From Planctomycetota bacterium (GTDB lineage: Bacteria > Planctomycetota > PUPC01 > JACPCR01): a DNA stretch of 10,742 nucleotides. Both the position numbers and the translations under genes were made by a program. The stretch's first letter is position 1. Each line of letters opens with the position of its first letter. The notes under the pieces were generated by a model. It was not told the origin of the DNA. It ran no database searches and worked only from the letters and a program-made list of their open reading frames with translations. Where the stretch lies: positions 1-10,742 of the forward strand of contig JASLXP010001026.1 of the NCBI GenBank assembly GCA_030740295.1, written 5' to 3'. Below are positions 6,427 through 10,742 of the stretch, in pieces.

Positions 6427-8436
6427 ATGATAAGCTCAAACAGACGGACAATCGCTATCGTCGCGGCATGCGCGTGCTGCCTCGGTGCCGCCTCTTGCAG
6501 AGGCATGCGACGTATGAGAACGAGCTTCCAATCCCACCGGCCAACGCGGCCCCTGCCCGCGCCGAAAAAGCGTCCCATGGCGAAAGGCGAGATTTGGTTC
6601 GTTGACGCGTCCAAGGGCGATGACGGAGGAGCGGGAGACAAGAAAGCGCCTTGGCGGAGCATCGGGAAAGCTCTGGAGAACGTCCAACCCGGTGGAACGG
6701 TGTGTCTCCGCGGCGGCGTTTACTACGAGCGCGTCACGTGCAAGGCCAGGGGCACGCCGGGAAAGCCTGTCATCGTTCGGAGCTTTCCGGGAGAGCTCGC
6801 CATTATCGATGGTGGTTATCGGGAGTTTGTCGAGGAACCGTCGAACGCGTGGCAGGAAGTCGCCGGTGGGGTGGCAGGGGAATTCCAATCGGTGAACGTT
6901 TACCCCGAACTGGCCGCCGTGCCCGGTGAGAAACACTACGTGTTCGCCGGCGGTGTGTTCGCCAAAGAGGTACGAGTCCTGGGAAACTTCGCTGATTCCA
7001 TGGTGCCGCTCCACGGGTACGCCCTCCGCAGTGATCTCCAGGCGCAGAGCGGGTACTGGTTGGTAAAGAACAAGGTAAGCAAGGAGGAAGGGGTCTACTG
7101 CGGTCCGGGCGTTTGGTTCAACCTGGAGACAAAGAGAGTTCACATCCGCCTCGCCCATACAAAGTTGCCGGCCATGGGTGAGCACAATTACGTGGGGGTG
7201 ACAGATCCCCGAAAAGTTCCACTGGTTATTGGCGGCGCTGATGTACCGCTGTTTCTCGATGGCGCTCGCCACGTGCGCATCCAGGACCTTGCCGTGCGAG
7301 GGACTCGCAGCCATACGGTAAGCCTGTCCGGCTGCGAGGACATTGAATTCGACAACGTGGAAATGTACGGCGGATGCCCGGCCATGTACGTGCGGACCAC
7401 CTCCGGCCTGCGAATGACGAACTGCGCTTTGCGAGGTGTTTCAGCGCCGTGGTCGTCGCGATCCACGATCAAGTACCGAGGCAACGCTTCCTATCTTTTC
7501 GTGGCCACCGGCGAGACGCCTCAGAATCAGAATTTCGAGATCGCATACTCCGAATTCACCGACTGCCACGACGGTGCGGCCATCGGGTCCGTCAAGGGCC
7601 TCCGGTTTCATCACAACCTGGTGGACAATTTCAACGACGACGGGCTCTACCTGACGCTCTGGCGCGACCGGCCGGGCGAAGACATTCACATCTATCAGAA
7701 CCGAATCTCTCGCTGTCTTTCATCACTTGCTTTTGCCCAGTTCGGAAAAGGAATCAAGAACGAAATCGGGCCGCCGATTTACATCTACCGCAACATCTTT
7801 GACCTTCGCGAGCCTGTCCACTATGGCCATCCGCGCGACGAAAAATTCCGCTACACCCATCCCGGCCGCGTCGGGGCGGATCACGGCGGCCCAATATGGG
7901 ATCCGCTGTACTTTTACCACAACACCATCATTGCTCAGCAGGCGCGAGCGCTTTCCGGGCTCAACGATCACACCAGTGGTTCATCACGTCGCGTCTTCAA
8001 CAACATCATTGTTCAGCTCGAAGGGCTGCCGCCACTTCGCTTTCCGCGATCCGATCAGGACTTTCAATCCGATGGCAACCTTTACTGGAGTACCAGCGAC
8101 GGCCCAGGTTTTACGGGCGATTTTTTTGCCAGGTACCGAGCTTCGAAGCCATTTGTACAGAGCAAAGAACGCTATCCGCCTGGCTTCACGGCGAACGACA
8201 AGTTCGGCGATCCGCTTTTTCTTTCCTTTGAAGGCGACTGGCGCAAGCCACATGACACCCGCCTGAAAAAGGGCAGCCCCGCCATCGACGCCGGAGTCGA
8301 GCTTTCTGAGGATTGGCCCGATTCAGTGCGTAGCGAAGATCGAGGCAAACCCGACATTGGCGCTTTTCCCTCAAAAGCCCAGCCTTTGGGAATCGGCGTC
8401 AATGGTCGAATCAGGGTTTTCGGCAATACCCGATAG
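6427..8436 (+). CDS. Right-handed parallel beta-helix protein with probable lipoprotein signal
   Basis: I choose ATG 6427 (669 residues) over the in-frame GTG 6391. From 6427 the protein opens with a basic n-region (MISSNRR), a hydrophobic stretch (TIAIVAACACCLGA) and a lipobox-like GAASC with C24 as the likely lipidated residue. Cleavage as an ordinary signal peptide is the alternative. No good ribosome site is visible. A Pro/Arg-rich linker (25-52) leads into EIWFVDASKGDD, WRSIGKALENVQPGGTVCLR and GGVYYERV (54-103), the DUF1565-like entry of many beta-helix proteins. Repeated helix turns follow: VRIQDLAVRG, IEFDNVEMYGG, LRMTNCALRG, FEIAYSEFTDC, LRFHHNLVDNF and IYIYRNIFD. The GSPAIDAG (616-623) and PDIGAF (642-647) ending matches the other beta-helix gene in type but not in detail. 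Role: probably a surface-anchored polysaccharide lyase, hydrolase or binding protein; the substrate cannot be read from the sequence. The next gene starts 49 bp downstream on the same strand. Confidence 0.85.
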   Translation: MISSNRRTIAIVAACACCLGAASCRGMRRMRTSFQSHRPTRPLPAPKKRPMAKGEIWFVDASKGDDGGAGDKKAPWRSIGKALENVQPGGTVCLRGGVYYERVTCKARGTPGKPVIVRSFPGELAIIDGGYREFVEEPSNAWQEVAGGVAGEFQSVNVYPELAAVPGEKHYVFAGGVFAKEVRVLGNFADSMVPLHGYALRSDLQAQSGYWLVKNKVSKEEGVYCGPGVWFNLETKRVHIRLAHTKLPAMGEHNYVGVTDPRKVPLVIGGADVPLFLDGARHVRIQDLAVRGTRSHTVSLSGCEDIEFDNVEMYGGCPAMYVRTTSGLRMTNCALRGVSAPWSSRSTIKYRGNASYLFVATGETPQNQNFEIAYSEFTDCHDGAAIGSVKGLRFHHNLVDNFNDDGLYLTLWRDRPGEDIHIYQNRISRCLSSLAFAQFGKGIKNEIGPPIYIYRNIFDLREPVHYGHPRDEKFRYTHPGRVGADHGGPIWDPLYFYHNTIIAQQARALSGLNDHTSGSSRRVFNNIIVQLEGLPPLRFPRSDQDFQSDGNLYWSTSDGPGFTGDFFARYRASKPFVQSKERYPPGFTANDKFGDPLFLSFEGDWRKPHDTRLKKGSPAIDAGVELSEDWPDSVRSEDRGKPDIGAFPSKAQPLGIGVNGRIRVFGNTR

Positions 8437-8485
8437 ACAACAGACGGATGCCAGCGAAAGTTTCTTGTTGAAGGGAACACAGCCT

Positions 8486-9796
8486 ATGAATCTCTACGGT
8501 ATCGCCGAACCCAACTGCATCTACGCTCCCGACCACTTCGTTGGCACCCGCGCCGGGTTCCCGGAGATCGAGGGAGATGTCATTGAGCATATTTTTCGCA
8601 AGCATCAGGCGTGCGGCGTCGACAGTGTAATCTGGGACTTGGGGCGATCATTCCTCTGCTACCACACCGACCATCCGATGCTCACGCCGATGTTCAGCAT
8701 CACCGTGGAGGAGGGCCTTGAAAACGAGTTGGACCAGGAGGGATGGCAGGCGGATTGGTTTCCTTATTTTCAGAAGCAATGCCCGCTGCGAAAGGGGCTG
8801 GATACCGCGGCTGAACTTGGCATGACGTTGTGGGGCAGAATCTCCATGAACCGGAATTACGGCGAGCGCAACGGTTGTGCCCTGGCCTCCCGGTTCTGGA
8901 AAGAGAACCACGCGGTGATGGGTGAGGTCGGCAAGGACGGTACGCCTGATCCAAGCCGGCTCTGCTACTTCTTTGAGGAATACCGCGCCGAGCGTCTGGC
9001 AGGGATCACCGAGGCCGCCCGGATTACCGGCCCCAGGCACGGTCGGAGGGTCGAGGCCGTCGTTCTCGACTTCGTCCGTCAGCCTCCAATGCTCCTCTAC
9101 CACCCCGCGATGTGCGAAGCCTACCAGGAAGAGAACAGCCAGGATCCTCGAGAGATTTGCGCCGACGATGGAGAGACGTTCTTGCAGTGGTGTCGATGGC
9201 GGGCAGATATTCTCACGGCATTTCTCAGGCAGGTCCGCAGGTCATTGATTGAAATCGGCGAAGAGGCCGGCCAGCCGATCCAATTGATTCCACGCATCAC
9301 CGACCTCGGATTCAACATGAACCTGATCGAAGGAATCGATATCGAACGCTGGTGTGAAGAAGGTCTCATCGATGGAATCGTCACCAGTCCGCTGAATTGG
9401 GTGCGCGGCATCTGGGACCACGACCTCCGACCTTATTCGGTGCTCGGACGAAGATTTGGGATTCCAGTCATTGCTGGAGTGAGCCTGAACCAGCAGACCC
9501 GTTTTCACGGCATCGAAGGCAGCGTCAGTGCTGCGGTCCTTGCGCGGCGCGTCCTGGATTATCAGGAACAGGGAGCAGAAGGCATCGCGCTCTACCAGTC
9601 CGAAAGTGGTCTGGAGTTTGACGGCTTCGATGAATTCATTCCGCGCCTGGCTGAACCGGCTGAAGTGAAGGCGCTTCTGAGTGACGATAGCTTCCTCTCC
9701 CGCTGGCCCATCACCCATCTGAATTCCGCCTACGGTCTGGACTGCCATTCCTGGTTCAACAACTTCACGATCGATGGGGCGAGTTCGCCCATTTAG
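8486..9796 (+). CDS. TIM-barrel glycoside-hydrolase-like protein (GHL10/GH10-like)
   Basis: 436 residues from ATG 8486, with AAGGGA (8471-8476) 9 nt upstream. The frame stays open back to 8357, but that part overlaps the preceding gene and is not protein-like. Features suggest a TIM barrel of the putative glycosyl-hydrolase family 10-like (GHL10) kind: ACGVDSVIWDLG (42-53), GMTLWGRISMN (112-122), VVLDFVRQPPMLLYH (192-206, compare 'gidlDy.R.P'), FLQWCRWRADILTAFLRQVR (232-251) and a late strand GIPVIAGVSL (325-334). E211/E215/E216 and D195 are among the conserved-looking acidic residues, but I cannot assign the catalytic pair. No signal peptide, so cytoplasmic. It lies between the lipoprotein-type beta-helix gene (49 bp) and the NeuD-type acyltransferase gene (88 bp), so all three may form one transcript. 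It could instead be a non-enzymatic relative; family assignment is by motif style and is moderate. Confidence 0.65.
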   Translation: MNLYGIAEPNCIYAPDHFVGTRAGFPEIEGDVIEHIFRKHQACGVDSVIWDLGRSFLCYHTDHPMLTPMFSITVEEGLENELDQEGWQADWFPYFQKQCPLRKGLDTAAELGMTLWGRISMNRNYGERNGCALASRFWKENHAVMGEVGKDGTPDPSRLCYFFEEYRAERLAGITEAARITGPRHGRRVEAVVLDFVRQPPMLLYHPAMCEAYQEENSQDPREICADDGETFLQWCRWRADILTAFLRQVRRSLIEIGEEAGQPIQLIPRITDLGFNMNLIEGIDIERWCEEGLIDGIVTSPLNWVRGIWDHDLRPYSVLGRRFGIPVIAGVSLNQQTRFHGIEGSVSAAVLARRVLDYQEQGAEGIALYQSESGLEFDGFDEFIPRLAEPAEVKALLSDDSFLSRWPITHLNSAYGLDCHSWFNNFTIDGASSPI

Positions 9797-9870
9797 CTCG
9801 GTTGGCCTCTTGTCTTCCTGTCAGGAGAGCCATAAAACTGGGGCCGTTAACCATCATCAAGTATCTAAAC

Positions 9871-9874
9871 GGAG
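9871..9874 (+). promoter_or_regulatory. Ribosome binding site (GGAG) supporting a GTG start for the acyltransferase gene
   Basis: GGAG ends 10 nt before GTG 9885. From this codon the protein begins MRNLLILGTG, exactly where NeuD/PglD proteins begin their Rossmann-like N-terminal strand. The upstream ATG at 9774 would lie inside the previous gene and add 37 unrelated residues. Confidence 0.5.
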
Positions 9875-9884
9875 AAATCTGCTC

Positions 9885-10508
9885 GTGCGTAATCTTCTCA
9901 TTCTTGGAACGGGCCCTCATGCCTGCGAGATGGTCGATATTGTGCATCGGGTGAATCTGGCCGAGCAAACCTGGAACCTCCTTGGTTTCATCGCCAAAGA
10001 CCAGAAGACCGTCGGGCGCGAGCTTAACGGCTACAAGGTGATTGGGACCCTTGACGACATTGACCGCCACCCCGATGCCTGTCTGACGACCGACTGCGAC
10101 GGGCCCAACTGGGCCGGTGACGTTCCCCGAGAACGATTTATCTCTCTCATCGACCCGAGTGTTTTCGTCTCGCGGACAGCGACGATTGGTGCAGGTTGCG
10201 TTTTGTATCCAGGCTGTTTTGTTGGGCACAACGCGACCTTGGGTGATTTCGTTTTCTGCCTTAGCGGCTGCACCATCAATCACGATGACGTGATCGACGA
10301 CTGTGTCACGGTTGCGAGCCGGGTGACCCTGGCAGGTGCCGTTCATGTTGGACCGGGATGCTACATGGGACAGTCCTGCACGGTCAGGCAGTTCCTGAAA
10401 ATCGGCAAGGGCAGTCTGGTTGGAATGGGGGCGGTGGTGGTAAAAGACGTGCCCCCGAACAGCGTGATGGTCGGGAATCCTGCGACGAAGTTGAAAGATC
10501 GGGAGTGA
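9885..10508 (+). CDS. NeuD/PglD-type sugar O- or N-acyltransferase (left-handed beta-helix)
   Basis: 207 residues from GTG 9885, the usual length for the NeuD/PglD/PerB family. The N-terminal domain has the nucleotide-sugar-binding Rossmann-like start ILGTGPHACEMVDIV (6-20), where GxGxHA matches the family. ISLIDPSVFVS (86-96) leads into hexapeptide repeats: IGAGCVLYPGCFVGHNATLG (101-120), VIDDCVTVASRVTLAG and VHVGPGCYMGQSC, ending with the family's GAVVVKDVPPNSVMVGNPA (182-200). H133 in NHDDVIDD fits the catalytic histidine that deprotonates the acceptor amine or hydroxyl. Known relatives transfer acetyl groups from acetyl-CoA to sialic acids (NeuD) or to UDP-linked amino-sugars (PglD). Which acceptor is used here is not shown. 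Cytoplasmic. It is the last gene of a plus-strand run and no T-rich terminator follows directly; the hairpin at 10628-10658 is the first candidate. Confidence 0.88.
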   Translation: MRNLLILGTGPHACEMVDIVHRVNLAEQTWNLLGFIAKDQKTVGRELNGYKVIGTLDDIDRHPDACLTTDCDGPNWAGDVPRERFISLIDPSVFVSRTATIGAGCVLYPGCFVGHNATLGDFVFCLSGCTINHDDVIDDCVTVASRVTLAGAVHVGPGCYMGQSCTVRQFLKIGKGSLVGMGAVVVKDVPPNSVMVGNPATKLKDRE

Positions 10509-10623
10509 TGTGTGCCTGGCTTGCCGTATCTGAGATGTGAGTTGCCCCTTGGCCGGGAACATTGCTCATCTGTCGTACCGCTGACGACTACACATCTTCA
10601 TCCTTTCCGAGAGTTACCTTACG
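10509..10623. other. Noncoding spacer between the acyltransferase gene and the terminator
   Basis: I see no gene, repeat or RNA fold in this stretch. Open frames on either strand here are short and have no recognisable content. Confidence 0.5.
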
Positions 10624-10658
10624 AAAAAAGGCGTAAGAGCTTTGAACTCTTACGCCTT
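10624..10658 (-). terminator. Strong Rho-independent terminator downstream of tRNA-Leu, possibly bidirectional
   Basis: AAGGCGTAAGAG (10628-10639) and CTCTTACGCCTT (10647-10658) form a perfect 12-bp stem with a 7-nt loop. On the minus strand the stem runs into T6 (complement of A6 at 10624-10629), as expected for a terminator of the tRNA transcript that ends at 10673. On the plus strand the following CACCTTTTATC is less ideal but may also stop transcripts from the acyltransferase gene. Confidence 0.9.
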
Positions 10659-10672
10659 CACCTTTTATCTGC

Positions 10673-10742
10673 TGCCGAAGAGAGGACTCGAACCTCCACG
10701 AGCGATAAAGCTCACTAGGTCCTGAACCTAGCGCGTCTGCCA
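10673..10742 (-). tRNA. tRNA-Leu (anticodon CAG), 5' end beyond window edge
   Basis: Read on the minus strand, the window end begins inside the D-arm (TGGCAGACGCGC). The anticodon stem-loop CTAGG-TTCAGGA-CCTAG follows, with anticodon CAG at 10722-10724. Next come a long class II variable arm (GAGC/GCTC stem), a T-arm with TTCGAGT loop (stem GGAGG/CCTCT) and the 3' acceptor strand CTTCGGC (10674-10680) with discriminator A. The class II arm and CAG anticodon identify leucine, reading CUG. The matching 5' acceptor strand (GCCGAAG expected) is about 16 nt outside the window. CCA is not encoded: GC follows the discriminator, so CCA must be added by the nucleotidyltransferase. Confidence 0.95.

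Noticed and set aside
6436..7314. 292-codon open frame on the minus strand inside the second beta-helix gene
   Set aside because: It lies opposite a clear coding region with recognisable beta-helix turns; its product is rich in Arg/His/Pro runs and has no family-like segment.
9800..9836. Imperfect hairpin (GGCCTCT with AGAGCC) after the TIM-barrel gene
   Set aside because: The stem is short with a bulge and no T-run follows, so it is not supported as a terminator.
9765..10562. 265-codon open frame on the minus strand opposite the acyltransferase gene
   Set aside because: The plus strand carries unmistakable hexapeptide repeats and NeuD motifs; the minus product is a shadow with no domain features.
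1..10742. CRISPR arrays, insertion sequences, phage genes, toxin-antitoxin or reverse-transcriptase systems
   Set aside because: I found no regularly spaced repeats, no transposase or integrase frames, and no small gene pairs of the needed kind on either strand.

Overview
The window looks like a chromosomal accessory region from a glycan-degrading bacterium. The gene content suggests the PVC group (Planctomycetota, Lentisphaerota, Kiritimatiellota, Verrucomicrobiota) or a neighbour such as Hydrogenedentota. The basis is the company the genes keep: a uroporphyrinogen-decarboxylase-like protein with an HSDG motif, a dihydrodipicolinate-synthase-like aldolase, a BNR/Asp-box sialidase-like protein, two large exported right-handed beta-helix proteins, a GHL10-like TIM-barrel protein, and the tail of a PQQ-type beta-propeller protein. 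This is family-level reasoning; no marker gene in the window fixes the phylum.

Layout. At the left edge (1-662, +) is the C-terminal part of a URO-D-like protein whose start lies outside the window. It is followed by an intact DapA/NanA-superfamily protein (752-1660, +) that keeps the Schiff-base lysine but lacks the usual YNxP tyrosine. Positions 1661-2171 hold no intact gene. A minus-strand remnant (1806-2111) there reads as the last ~100 residues of a PQQ-like beta-propeller protein. A five-Asp-box sialidase-like protein (2172-3212, +) comes next and converges on a two-gene minus-strand unit. That unit is a secreted beta-helix protein (4350-6257) followed 47 bp downstream by a cysteine-rich protein (3310-4302) made of two diverged copies of a DUF1284-like domain.

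A 169-bp divergent region (6258-6426) separates this unit from a plus-strand run. The run holds a second beta-helix protein with a probable lipoprotein signal (6427-8436), a GHL10-like TIM-barrel protein without a signal peptide (8486-9796), and a NeuD/PglD-type sugar O- or N-acyltransferase (9885-10508). The right edge holds a strong hairpin terminator (10624-10658) and the 3' portion of a minus-strand tRNA-Leu(CAG), cut by the window end.

How they may work together (inference): the exported beta-helix proteins would bind or cleave a polysaccharide outside the cytoplasm. The sialidase-like, TIM-barrel, aldolase-like and URO-D-like proteins, none with a visible signal peptide where the N-terminus is present, would act on released sugars or modified derivatives inside. 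Sialidase-like, NanA/DapA-like and NeuD-like genes together recall sialic-acid metabolism, but each lacks a feature needed to claim that pathway. I see no CRISPR array, insertion sequence, phage gene or toxin-antitoxin pair.
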